64,000 nt of DNA, taken from NCBI GenBank assembly GCA_964504195.1, contig CAZDDI010000004.1, positions 97,443-161,442 on the forward strand, in the 5' to 3' direction. The position numbers and the translations under genes were made by a program. Below the pieces are notes generated by a model. It ran no database searches. It saw only the letters and a program-made list of their open reading frames with translations, and was not told the origin of the DNA. The DNA comes from CAZDDI01 sp964504195. GTDB lineage: Bacteria > Chloroflexota > Anaerolineae > B4-G1 > SLSP01. Shown here piece after piece: positions 18,338 through 26,202 of the stretch (position 1 is its first letter; each line of letters opens with the position of its first letter).

Positions 18338-20041
18338 ATGGCTAAAAACCACGATCCCGAACTTGATCCACAATCGGATGCCTGGGAGGACGAAGAAGAC
18401 GAAGACCTCCTGGACGATGATCCGCTGCTCGATGATGACGACGATCTCGAAACAGCCGTATTCGCAGCAGCGCTTGACGAAGACGATCCCGATTTAGAAG
18501 ATGTCGTCACCGTGCAAATACAGGCCGCGCATAAAAGCGGCGGGCAACGGCGCACAGCAGAGAGCAAAGCCACGCGCGCCTGGGACGAGCAGGACGACGA
18601 AGACGAGTGGGACGACGACGAACCTTCCGGCAACGCTCTCGATCAAATCGAGGAAGAATTTTCCGATGGGCTTGACGATCTGGTTGAAGACCCGGTGCGT
18701 ATGTACTTGCGCGAAATCGGGCGCGTAGACCTGCTCGAACCCTACCAGGAAGTCTGGCTGTGCATCATCCGCGAGGCAGCCGCTCACCTGGCTGAAATCT
18801 ACCGTACCCTCCAATCTGTCGAGCGGGACGAACCGGAGCAGGCCAGCCTGGAGCACCTCTTCGGTGAGGCTCGGCAATCCTGGAGCCATGCGATGCGCGC
18901 AGCACGCAATCATGCGCTCACAACACTGGAAGATCAGCAATTTCTTGAAGAAATCCGCCGCCAACAACACATCCTCATCACCAATACCGGCTCCATCCTG
19001 TACCAATCCATGGGCCCTAACCATTGGGGCGATGACCCACAATGGCGCCCGGTCATCATCCGGCTATTGGAAGCGGCCACGTTCCTCTATTTGCTCCCAC
19101 CGGGCTTGCTTGAACAGATCCAACAGCACATTGAAAAGCGCAAAACCTGGCCCCAAACGCGCTCGCTACAGAAGTATTTACCCTCTGGCGCAGACATCCT
19201 GGCGTGGTGGCTACAGGTCGAAGTGATGGCCGCCGAAGCGCAGCAGATGCTTGTGCGCGCCAACCTGCGGCTGGTGGTCAACATCGCCAAGCGCTATGTC
19301 GGACGCGGCGTGTCATTCCTCGACCTGATTCAAGAGGGAAACATCGGGCTGTTGCGCGCCGTGGAAAAGTTCGATTTTACGCGGGGCTACAAGTTCTCCA
19401 CCTACGCCACCTGGTGGATCCGCCAGGCCATCAGCCGCGCCATCGCCGACCAGGCGCGCACCATCCGCATCCCTGTCCACATGGTCGAAACGATCAACCG
19501 CCTGATGCGCATCCAACGGCAAATGATGCAACAGCTAGGGCGCGATCCCACGCTCGATGAGCTGGCGCTGGAAATGAATCTGCTCGATACAGAGGATTCC
19601 AACGCCATCCTCGAAGCCCGCGCCACCGATACGCCTCTCTCGCCGCTGCTGGATCGCAAGTTGCGCCGGGCTATGACGAAGGTGCGCCGTATCATCAGCA
19701 TCTCACAGGAACCGATGTCACTAGAAAGCCCCGTGGGCAACGAAGAAAACAGCGAGCTTTCTGATTTCATCGAAGACGAGAACCTGCCTGGCCCGATGGA
19801 CGCGACTTCGACACAGATGTTGCGTGAGCAGTTGCAGAACATTCTGGGCGAGCTGGGTAAACGTGAACGCGAGGTGCTGGAAATGCGCTTCGGCCTCAAA
19901 AATGGACAGCCGCACACGCTGGAAGAGGTGGGACAGGCATTCAACGTCACCCGCGAGCGCATCCGCCAGATCGAATCGAAGGCGCTGCGCAAACTCCGCC
20001 ATCCTGGCCGCAGCCGCAAACTCCGCGACTTCTTGATTTAG
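18338..20041 (+). CDS. rpoD: primary RNA polymerase sigma factor (RpoD/SigA)
   Basis: This 567-residue housekeeping sigma factor begins with about 100 residues dominated by Asp and Glu (for example EDEEDEDLLDDDPLL), a very acidic region 1.1. Region 1.2 reads DPVRMYLREIGRVDLLE. A non-conserved insert of roughly 130 residues follows. Region 2 (about 300-375) has ANLRLVVNIAKRYVGRG, LDLIQEGNIGLLRAVEKFD and YATWWIRQAISRAI. Region 3 contains RIPVHMVETINRL. Region 4 (about 500-560) has LGKREREVLEMRFG, HTLEEVGQAFNVTRERIRQIE and ALRKLRHP. These are complete, so the protein should recognise TTGACA/TATAAT promoters like those predicted here. GAGG before ATG 18338 supports the start. Confidence 0.97.
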   Translation: MAKNHDPELDPQSDAWEDEEDEDLLDDDPLLDDDDDLETAVFAAALDEDDPDLEDVVTVQIQAAHKSGGQRRTAESKATRAWDEQDDEDEWDDDEPSGNALDQIEEEFSDGLDDLVEDPVRMYLREIGRVDLLEPYQEVWLCIIREAAAHLAEIYRTLQSVERDEPEQASLEHLFGEARQSWSHAMRAARNHALTTLEDQQFLEEIRRQQHILITNTGSILYQSMGPNHWGDDPQWRPVIIRLLEAATFLYLLPPGLLEQIQQHIEKRKTWPQTRSLQKYLPSGADILAWWLQVEVMAAEAQQMLVRANLRLVVNIAKRYVGRGVSFLDLIQEGNIGLLRAVEKFDFTRGYKFSTYATWWIRQAISRAIADQARTIRIPVHMVETINRLMRIQRQMMQQLGRDPTLDELALEMNLLDTEDSNAILEARATDTPLSPLLDRKLRRAMTKVRRIISISQEPMSLESPVGNEENSELSDFIEDENLPGPMDATSTQMLREQLQNILGELGKREREVLEMRFGLKNGQPHTLEEVGQAFNVTRERIRQIESKALRKLRHPGRSRKLRDFLI

Positions 20042-20180
20042 GGCGTAAAAAACGAAAAGTAGCAACTTGAGAGCGCACTGAAATTCGCGTTACACGTGCC
20101 ACGCAGATTTTTATTTTTGATTTGCTAATTCTCTGAGGAATTCCTCATTAACTGGCGTTCACCAGCGGTTGGATGAAAAT

Positions 20181-20207
20181 GTAAGACGGGTTGCCAACCC
20201 GTCTTAC
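20181..20207 (+). terminator. hairpin downstream of rpoD
   Basis: GTAAGACGGGTT pairs perfectly with AACCCGTCTTAC around a three-base loop, about 140 bases after the rpoD stop. The following T-tract (TGCTATTTTA) is weak. Confidence 0.5.
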
Positions 20208-20228
20208 GACTGCTATTTTAAGAGGCGT

Positions 20229-20331
20229 GGTTAGGGCGAGGCAATCCGCGTTTCACCCAACTTGACTTAGCCCTTTGCCTATCCAGCGAGTCTGCCCATG
20301 TCGGGCCTGCCGCGGATTGCCTCGCCCGAAC
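20229..20331. repeat. long-arm palindrome GGCGAGGCAATCCGCG
   Basis: GTTAGGGCGAGGCAATCCGCG (20230-20250) pairs with CGCGGATTGCCTCGCCCGAAC (20311-20331) over about 20 bp with one mismatch. The 60-base interior is not obviously coding. It resembles the GCGAAGCAATCTC arms of the element at 313-452. Confidence 0.7.
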
Positions 20332-20388
20332 GTGTGGAGCAGAATGGTTAATTGTGATTTGCTGATTTGAGATTTTCAGAGGAGGCCC

Positions 20389-20799
20389 ATGTTCGTACAA
20401 ATCGAGATTCAATCCCGCAGCAAAGTTGATTTGATTGATGTCACCGCAGAAGTGCAAAAAGCCGTAGCAAAGAAAGAGGTATCCGAGGGGATTTGCTTTA
20501 TCTTCTGCCCACACACCACCGCCGGTATCGTCCTCAACGAGAACTGGGATCCCACGGTGGAGCAAGATATAGCGATGGTACTGGATCGCATCGCACCGGA
20601 GAACCTGCCCTACCGCCACGCCGAACAAAACTCGCCCGGTCACATCAAATCGGTGCTGGTGGGTAGCGATCACTTCATTTTCATTGACAAGGGGCGGCTG
20701 AAGATGGGCAACTGGCAGGGAATCTTCCTGGCCGAGTTCGATGGCCCGCGCCGCCGTACCCTCTGGATCAAGGTGGTCAGCGACGTTGCCAGCGGCTAA
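20389..20799 (+). CDS. yjbQ: YjbQ/UPF0047 family protein
   Basis: This 136-residue protein of the UPF0047 family carries IEIQSRSKVDLIDVTAEVQKAV, then GICFIFCPHTTAGIVLNENWDP, HIKSVLVGSDHFIFID, and a terminal LAEFDGPRRRTLWIKVV, all family hallmarks with conserved His, Glu and Asp residues near a metal site. Some members show weak thiamine-phosphate synthase activity, but the physiological role is unresolved. GGAGG at 20380-20384 supports the ATG. Its 3' end overlaps the following radical-SAM gene, so the two are probably translated together. Full length, no abnormality. Confidence 0.92.
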   Translation: MFVQIEIQSRSKVDLIDVTAEVQKAVAKKEVSEGICFIFCPHTTAGIVLNENWDPTVEQDIAMVLDRIAPENLPYRHAEQNSPGHIKSVLVGSDHFIFIDKGRLKMGNWQGIFLAEFDGPRRRTLWIKVVSDVASG

Positions 20800-22657
20800 C
20801 CGTGACGCCACCCCCATCCCCTGGGAACGCCTCGAACGGCTGCTGCATCACGTCCGCAAGCCGGGCCGCTATGTGGGCGGTGAGTACAATGCCGTCCGCA
20901 AGGATTGGGAGCGCACCCCCACGCGCGTCTGTCTGGCCTTCCCCGATGTGTACGATCTGGGCATGTCCAACTTCGCCCTCGCGCTGCTCTACGATGCGCT
21001 CAACCACCAACCGGACGTGCTAGCCGAGCGTGCATATTTGCCCGCGCCGGACATGATCGCCGCGTTGCGCGAGGCGGGCCTGCCGCTCTACAGCCTGGAA
21101 AGCTACCGCCCCGTCGCCGCCTTTGACCTGCTGGCAATCAGCGCCGCCTACGAGCAGCTCTACACCAACGCGCTGGAGCTGCTGGATTTGGCCGGGCTGC
21201 CGCTCTACAGCGCAGAACGCACCGAGCAACACCCGCTCGTCATCAGCGGCGGGCACGGCACATTCAATCCCGAACCCATCGCCGATTTTTTCGATGCGCT
21301 GGTCATTGGCGAAGGCGAAGCCGTCATCACCGAAATTACCGCGCTGTTGCCCCAGCTGCGCGATCTGCCGCGCGCGGAGCAGTTACACGCGCTGCTGGGC
21401 ATCGCCGGGGTCTATGTGCCGCGCTTCTATCGCCCGGTCTACACCTCTACTGATTTGTTACAAGCCACCGAACCCACAGTCCCCGAAGCACCGCGCCGTG
21501 TGCTCAAGCGGATCATGGCGGAGCTGCCGCCTACGCCCATCCGCCAGCTCGTGCCCAATGTCGAAATCGTCCATGACCGGGCGGTGGTGGAGATTCAACG
21601 CGGCTGCTCGCACGGCTGCCGCTTCTGCCAGGCCGGGACGATCACGCGCCCCATCCGCGAGCGGCCCTTCGCGCAAATCGTGGCTGAAATCGGCGCTATC
21701 AGTCAGGCAACCGGATACGAGGAAGCCGCGCTGCTCTCGCTCTCCACCGCCGATTATAGCGAAATTGCGCCCCTGCTGCGGGAATTGCAAAGCCGCTACG
21801 CTGCGCAGCACCTCTCCTTCTCGCTGCCCAGCCTGCGCATTGATGCGTTCTCGGTGGAGCTGGCCGAAGCGATGGCGCAGGGCCGCCGCTCCGGGTTCAC
21901 CTTCGCCCCCGAAGCCGCCACAGACGCACTACGCCGCCGCATCAACAAGGATGTCACCACCGACGCGCTGCTCCAAATCGCCGCCGATGTGTTCGAGCGG
22001 GGCTGGCGCACAGTGAAGCTGTACTTCATGCTGGGGCTGCCCGGCGAGACGGATGCGGACATTGCCGCGATTGCCGACCTTGCGCATGACGTGCTGCGCA
22101 TCGGGCGCACGCGCGGCGGGCGCAAGGTGGAAATCCATGTCAGCGTGAGCACGTTCGTGCCCAAGCCGCACACCGTCTTCCAGTGGGAACCGCTGGCCGA
22201 TGAAGAGACCGTGCAGCGGCGGCAACAGCTGCTCAGCCGCGAGATTCGCGGGCGCACGCTGCGCCTCTCCTGGAACGACTACCGCGAATCGCTGCTGGAG
22301 GCGCTGCTGGCGCGGGGCGACCGCCGCCTGGCCCCGGTCATCGCGCGGGCGTGGGAGCTGGGCGCGCGCTTCGATGCCTGGGACGAGTGGCGTAACTTCG
22401 GCGCGTGGGAGCAGGCGTTCGCTGAGGCACAGCTCGATCTGAGCTACTACCTCTATCGCCGCCGCGCCGAGGACGAGGTTTTCCCCTGGGATCATCTTAA
22501 CAGCGGCGTGGAGAAACGGTATTTGCTGCGCGATTATCACATCAGCCAGCGCGAGGAATTCAGCGCCGATTGCCGCCTGGAATGTCACGGCTGCGGCATC
22601 CAGGGCTACTTCGGCGCAGAGGCGCAGGAGGGATGGCAATGTCCGACGCTCCGCTGA
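20786..22657 (+). CDS. radical SAM protein, TIGR03960-type (B12-binding-like N-terminal domain)
   Basis: This radical-SAM enzyme of unknown reaction has about 623 residues. An N-terminal Rossmann-like region (VCLAFPDVYDLGMSNFALALLYDAL, then ISGGHGTFNPEPIADFFDALVIGEGE) resembles the cobalamin-binding-like domain of this family. The cluster motif is CSHGCRFCQAG near residue 275. SFSLPSLRID and FAPEAATDALRRRINKD follow, with GLPGETDADI and HVSVSTFVPKPHTVFQW later. The start is uncertain: TTG 20786 has AAGGTGG eight bases upstream, whereas ATG 20741 would overlap yjbQ by 59 bases without a ribosome-binding site. The C-terminus overlaps the next gene by 19 bases; together they are the TIGR03960/TIGR03936 pair, sometimes fused into one protein. 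Confidence 0.88.
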   Translation: MPAANRDATPIPWERLERLLHHVRKPGRYVGGEYNAVRKDWERTPTRVCLAFPDVYDLGMSNFALALLYDALNHQPDVLAERAYLPAPDMIAALREAGLPLYSLESYRPVAAFDLLAISAAYEQLYTNALELLDLAGLPLYSAERTEQHPLVISGGHGTFNPEPIADFFDALVIGEGEAVITEITALLPQLRDLPRAEQLHALLGIAGVYVPRFYRPVYTSTDLLQATEPTVPEAPRRVLKRIMAELPPTPIRQLVPNVEIVHDRAVVEIQRGCSHGCRFCQAGTITRPIRERPFAQIVAEIGAISQATGYEEAALLSLSTADYSEIAPLLRELQSRYAAQHLSFSLPSLRIDAFSVELAEAMAQGRRSGFTFAPEAATDALRRRINKDVTTDALLQIAADVFERGWRTVKLYFMLGLPGETDADIAAIADLAHDVLRIGRTRGGRKVEIHVSVSTFVPKPHTVFQWEPLADEETVQRRQQLLSREIRGRTLRLSWNDYRESLLEALLARGDRRLAPVIARAWELGARFDAWDEWRNFGAWEQAFAEAQLDLSYYLYRRRAEDEVFPWDHLNSGVEKRYLLRDYHISQREEFSADCRLECHGCGIQGYFGAEAQEGWQCPTLR

Positions 22658-23361
22658 ACACTGAAGTCGCTGAGTACACTGAAAGAGATGAGCGCGCGCC
22701 CACACTGCGTTATCGGGTGACTTTTAGCAGCGGTGGGCCATTGGCGTTCCTTTCCGTGCTAGAGCTGGGCAAGGTCTGGGAGCGGAGCTTGCGACGGGCG
22801 GGTGCACCCTTGCGCTATTCGCAGGGCTTCAATCCACGCCCCAAAATCCAGTTTGCGTTACCCTTGCCCACCGGCTGCGGCGGCGAGGCGGAATGGCTCG
22901 ATCTGTGGCTGGATGAATCCTGGGAACCGGCGCGTTTGCAGGCGGCGCTGGAGGGGTGTCTACCCACCGGATTGCGCGTGCGCGTGGTCGAGACCGTCCC
23001 CGAAGCCGAGCCGGGGCTGGCGGAGCGCGTCATCGCCGCTGAGTATACGCTGTGGCTGCACACCATCAGCGCAAGCGATGTGCAAGCCGCGATTGCCACA
23101 CTATTGGCAACGGAGCGCGTGTTGCGCCCACGCCGGGGCAAATATCGCGGGCAAGACTACGACTTGCGCCCGCTCATTGAGAGCCTGGAGCTCACGCCGG
23201 CCCCTGCACCCTGGGTGGGACTGGCGTTGCGCGGCACCGCGCTCCCCCGCGCCACCGGTCGCCCCGATGAAGTTGTGGATGCGCTGGGATTGGCGGCGTA
23301 CTTGCAGCGTTGCACACGACAAAGGATTATCCTGAATAACTTCTCTACAGAAGACGAATGA
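22639..23361 (+). CDS. TIGR03936 domain protein, partner of the radical-SAM gene
   Basis: This 240-residue protein shows RYRVTFSSGGPLAFLSVLELGKVWERSLRRA, then PLRYSQGFNPRPKIQFALPLP, the recognised TIGR03936 opening. In many bacteria this domain is fused to or follows a TIGR03960 radical-SAM protein and lies beside ribonuclease E/G and rplU; here the next gene is a metallophosphoesterase instead. GGAGG at 22628-22632 places the start at ATG 22639, inside the radical-SAM gene. The function is unknown; an RNA or ribosomal protein modification role is only suggested by common neighbourhoods. The stop codon lies within a GTGAAACGTGA-type repeat. Confidence 0.85.
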   Translation: MSDAPLNTEVAEYTERDERAPTLRYRVTFSSGGPLAFLSVLELGKVWERSLRRAGAPLRYSQGFNPRPKIQFALPLPTGCGGEAEWLDLWLDESWEPARLQAALEGCLPTGLRVRVVETVPEAEPGLAERVIAAEYTLWLHTISASDVQAAIATLLATERVLRPRRGKYRGQDYDLRPLIESLELTPAPAPWVGLALRGTALPRATGRPDEVVDALGLAAYLQRCTRQRIILNNFSTEDE

Positions 23362-23406
23362 AACGTGAGGCGTAAATAAAAATCACGTTTCACGAAAGGA
23401 TACGCT

Positions 23407-24510
23407 ATGGTTCAAGACTTAACACTAACCCACCGGCGTCTCTCAGAATTATGGGCTGACCCCACCATCCCCACCCTGCCTCTGGATGGTCGCCGCTATG
23501 TCATCTTCAGCGATTTGCATCTGGGGGATGGCAGCGGGGCGGATGATTTCGCGCCCAACGCAGGGACACTGTACCACGCGCTGAACTATTATTACGCTGA
23601 AGGCTACACGGTGGTGTTGCTGGGCGACATCGAAGAGTTCTGGCAGTTCGAGCCATCCCATGTCGCCAAGCAGTACGCCGCACTGTACGCCCGGCTGCGG
23701 GCGTTTGGCAAGGAACGCCTTTGCCGCATCTACGGCAATCACGACATCGAATGGCGCGGCCTTAGCGACCCGCTGCGCGGGAGCAGCGCCTGCACTTACC
23801 ACGCACCAGAGGCGCTACGGCTAACCGACCACGCAGATCGCACGCGCTTTTTCCTGGTGCATGGGCATCAAGGCGACCGCGTCTCGGATGCGGGTATCTG
23901 GTTCAGTCGCTTCTTCGTGCGCCTGTACGCGCCCATCGAGCCATACCTTAAGCGGCTAGGGCTTTTCCGCCATAGGGACGCGCCCCAGACGCCTATCGTC
24001 AAAAACTACGAGCGCATCTTTTATCGCTGGGCCAAGGCGCAGAATGTTTTGCTGATCTGTGGACACTCACATCGCGCCATTTTCGCCGCGCAAGCCTACG
24101 CGCAGCAGCTCCGCGACGAGATTGCCGCACTCGAAAGCCGCAAAACCGCTGCACCGCAGGTGCAGGCCGAGGTACACGCGCTGCAAGAGACGCTCAATGA
24201 GGAAATCCAGCGCGGGCGCGATATTACCCCGGTTGAAGCACCCCACATCGAGCCAGGCCCGTACTACTTCAACACCGGCTGCGGGCTATATCGCAACGGC
24301 ATCACCGCGCTGGAAATTGCCGATGGAGATATGCGGCTGGTCAAGTGGACGCGCGGGAAAACAATCGCGCAACACACAATGAAGGGCATCGCTATTGCTC
24401 CAGGCATCATCCAACGGCTCACCTGGGGACGCGAAAAGTGGATCGCCCCCCAGCGCAAAATATATGAAGAAGCTTCGCTGGAAAGCCTGTTTGCGGCGAT
24501 GAGGCCGTGA
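23407..24510 (+). CDS. calcineurin-like metallophosphoesterase
   Basis: This is a 367-residue cytoplasmic phosphoesterase with the five family motifs in order: DLHLGDG near residue 37, LGDIEEFW, YGNHDIEW, VHGHQGD and CGHSHRAIF, which form the two-metal centre. The layout is close to UDP-2,3-diacylglucosamine hydrolase (LpxH-like) enzymes, but other lipid A genes are absent from the window and Chloroflexota generally lack lipid A, so that substrate is not assumed. An insertion of about 60 residues with helical, Gln/Glu-rich character follows the CGHSH motif. AAAGGA lies before ATG 23407. The stop TGA coincides with a GTGAGGCGTAAAACG repeat. Confidence 0.88.
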   Translation: MVQDLTLTHRRLSELWADPTIPTLPLDGRRYVIFSDLHLGDGSGADDFAPNAGTLYHALNYYYAEGYTVVLLGDIEEFWQFEPSHVAKQYAALYARLRAFGKERLCRIYGNHDIEWRGLSDPLRGSSACTYHAPEALRLTDHADRTRFFLVHGHQGDRVSDAGIWFSRFFVRLYAPIEPYLKRLGLFRHRDAPQTPIVKNYERIFYRWAKAQNVLLICGHSHRAIFAAQAYAQQLRDEIAALESRKTAAPQVQAEVHALQETLNEEIQRGRDITPVEAPHIEPGPYYFNTGCGLYRNGITALEIADGDMRLVKWTRGKTIAQHTMKGIAIAPGIIQRLTWGREKWIAPQRKIYEEASLESLFAAMRP

Positions 24511-24551
24511 GGCGTAAAACGCAAAGAATTTTCTGGTCACGTTTCACGTCT

Positions 24552-24758
24552 TATCATCAGGACTTACGCAAGTAGCGTACCCTGAGCCTGTCGAAGGGTA
24601 CGTGCTAACCAAGACTCAGTAGTTCACGAAATGCTCCAAGGGGATCGCCAGATCCCCATCCGGGGCTGGATCTGGCAATCCAGCCTGGGCAATCTATGAT
24701 CTACCAAGACTCGCTGCCTTCGACAGGTTCAGGCACCGGGATTCCGTAAGCCCTATCA
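24552..24758. repeat. candidate inverted-repeat (MITE-like) segment
   Basis: ATCAGGACTTACG near 24555-24568 and CGTAAGCCCTATCAT near 24745-24759 are imperfect inverted ends. Inside lie two CTTCGACAGGCTCAG-family members (24576-24602, a CGTACCCT/AGGGTACG hairpin; and about 24717-24739) and a hairpin GGGGATC...GATCCCC-like stretch at 24640-24684. No coding capacity. Confidence 0.45.
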
Positions 24759-24787
24759 TGTCAAAATCTACTTGTAGGAGATACACC

Positions 24788-25144
24788 ATGCCCACACCCG
24801 ATTGGACGCGCGAGTTCCCCGGCGCGATGACGGTCTGCGACACTAAGGGGATCATCCTGGAGATGAATGAGAAGTCCATCGCCACGTTCGGCAACCGCGG
24901 CGGCGCGGAGCTGATCGGCAGCAATGTGCTGGATTGCCACCCCGAACCGGCGCGGAGCACATTGCAGTCGTTGCTGGAGACCGGGCAAACGAATGCCTAC
25001 ACTATCGAAAAGAACGGCGTCCACAAGCTCATCTATCAAACGCCGTGGTACGAAGATGGCGTCTACCGGGGACTGGTGGAACTGTCGCTGGAGCTACCTC
25101 ACCCCTTGCCCCACTTCGTGCGTGAGGCACAGGAGCCGGCATGA
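24788..25144 (+). CDS. stand-alone PAS-domain protein
   Basis: This 118-residue protein consists of a single PAS domain: FPGAMTVCDTKGIILEMNEKSIATFGNRGGAELIGSNVLDCHPEPAR follows the usual beta-strand and helix order, and YQTPWYEDGVYRGLVELSLEL forms the last strands. No kinase, cyclase or DNA-binding output domain is attached, so it is either a small-molecule sensor that acts on a partner or a binding protein. GGAG at 24776-24779 supports ATG 24788; upstream in-frame codons belong to a repeat. It shares a 4-base ATGA overlap with the following acetyltransferase gene, suggesting joint expression. The ligand is unknown. Confidence 0.8.
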   Translation: MPTPDWTREFPGAMTVCDTKGIILEMNEKSIATFGNRGGAELIGSNVLDCHPEPARSTLQSLLETGQTNAYTIEKNGVHKLIYQTPWYEDGVYRGLVELSLELPHPLPHFVREAQEPA

Positions 25145-25761
25145 GTGCGCCCATCCCGTACCGCATCCATACCACCCGGCTGGTCATCCGCTGCTGGGAA
25201 CCGCGCGATGCGCCCTGGCTCAAGGAAGCGATTGATGCCAGCCTCGACCACCTGCGCCCCTGGATGCCTTGGGCAGCGCATGAGCCACAGTCACTTGAGG
25301 CCAAGGTCAACCTGATCCGGCGCTTTCGCGGACAGTTCGATCTGGATCAGGATTACATCTACGGCATCTTCGACCGTGACGAGACGCGCGTGCTGGGCGG
25401 AACAGGTTTGCACACGCGCACAGGAGAGCACGCGCGCGAGATTGGCTACTGGATTCGCAGCGACGCCATCAACCGGGGATATGCCACCGAAGTCACCGCG
25501 GCGCTCACACAAGTTGCGTTTGCGCTCCTGGGAATGCTGCGGGTGGAAATCCACTGCGACCCGGAGAACGCGCGCAGCGCCGCCGTACCGCGCAAACTCG
25601 GCTATACGCACGAGGCGACCCGCCGCAAGACCTATCCCGGCGTCAACGATACATGGCGCGACACGATGATCTGGACGCTGCTGGCAGAGGAGTATCCTGG
25701 CAGTCCCGCTGCCGGGGTGGAGACCGAAGTTTTTGATGCGGGAGGAAACCAGATTCTATAA
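25141..25761 (+). CDS. GNAT family N-acetyltransferase (RimJ/RimL-like)
   Basis: This 206-residue acetyltransferase is of the ribosomal-protein-alanine or antibiotic-modifying branch. It opens HTTRLVIRCWEPRDAPWLKEAIDAS, followed by HLRPWMPWA, VLGGTGLHTR and EIGYWIRSDAINRGYATEVTAALTQVAF, where the GYA segment lies at the acetyl-CoA loop. The pairing IHCDPENARSAAVPRKLGYTHEA is the conserved motif B. The substrate cannot be deduced. Its ATG overlaps the PAS-gene stop. The final residues run into an AT-rich repeat area, so the C-terminal tail may be slightly extended. Confidence 0.9.
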   Translation: MSAPIPYRIHTTRLVIRCWEPRDAPWLKEAIDASLDHLRPWMPWAAHEPQSLEAKVNLIRRFRGQFDLDQDYIYGIFDRDETRVLGGTGLHTRTGEHAREIGYWIRSDAINRGYATEVTAALTQVAFALLGMLRVEIHCDPENARSAAVPRKLGYTHEATRRKTYPGVNDTWRDTMIWTLLAEEYPGSPAAGVETEVFDAGGNQIL

Positions 25762-26150
25762 AACATTTCTCCTCCATCTTCGCTCACAGCAGCACGCCAG
25801 GGTATACAACAAATTATGGGATAAAGAACGATTCTTATCTGAAAAATACCTCTCTAAACTTGTAGCTTGTCTCATTTTGAGAATCTTGCCCCTCCCCACG
25901 CCGCTATGCGGCGCGGGGAGGGGGAGAAAATAAGGGGAGTTTTAAGCGGCGGCTTCGCTGCCGCTCAAAACTCCCTCAAAAAAAATCCCCCCTTTCCCCC
26001 GCAAGCGGGGGAAAGGGGGGCAGGGGGATAGGGGAAAACTCCCCCATAATTTGTCCTATACCCAGCACGCTGCCTCCGGTTGGAGGGCGGCGTGCTATAA
26101 TGTAAGGGTTTGTAAAAGATAACTGCAAGTACGTTACGCCAAAGAGTAAG
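25762..26150. other. intergenic region with clustered GC-rich hairpins
   Basis: No gene is seen. Four hairpins follow one another: CCCCTCCCC...GGGGAGGGG around GCGGCG (about 25889-25922), GGGAGTTTT...AAAACTCCC with an inner GCGGC stem (about 25935-25975), CCCCCCTTTCCCCCGC...GGGGGAAAGGGG (about 25986-26024), and CAGCACGC...GCGTGCT (about 26060-26096). The first three look like palindromic repeats rather than a single terminator. Confidence 0.6.
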
Positions 26151-26188
26151 AAAAAAAGACCTGCCAGGTTTGGGAAACCTGGCAGGTC
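26151..26188 (-). terminator. strong intrinsic terminator of the giant amylase gene
   Basis: Read on the minus strand, a 14-bp perfect stem GACCTGCCAGGTTT/AAACCTGGCAGGTC (26188-26158) with a three-base loop is followed by seven T residues (26157-26151), 14 bases after the stop codon. Confidence 0.93.
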
Positions 26189-26202
26189 TGCGTTATTATA
26201 AG

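Larger units (their letters stand above)
20042..20388. other. intergenic region with two hairpins
   Basis: No gene is visible. It contains the hairpin at 20181-20207, a 100-base imperfect palindrome at 20229-20331 (listed separately), and at 20356-20376 a GATTTGCTGATTTGAG-type repeat that abuts the ribosome-binding site of the next gene. Confidence 0.65.

Noticed and set aside
24511..24787. Hairpin CGTACCCT/AGGGTACG as a standard terminator of the phosphoesterase gene
   Set aside because: No T-tract follows and it matches the dispersed CTTCGACAGGCTCAG repeat family, so it is annotated as a repeat.
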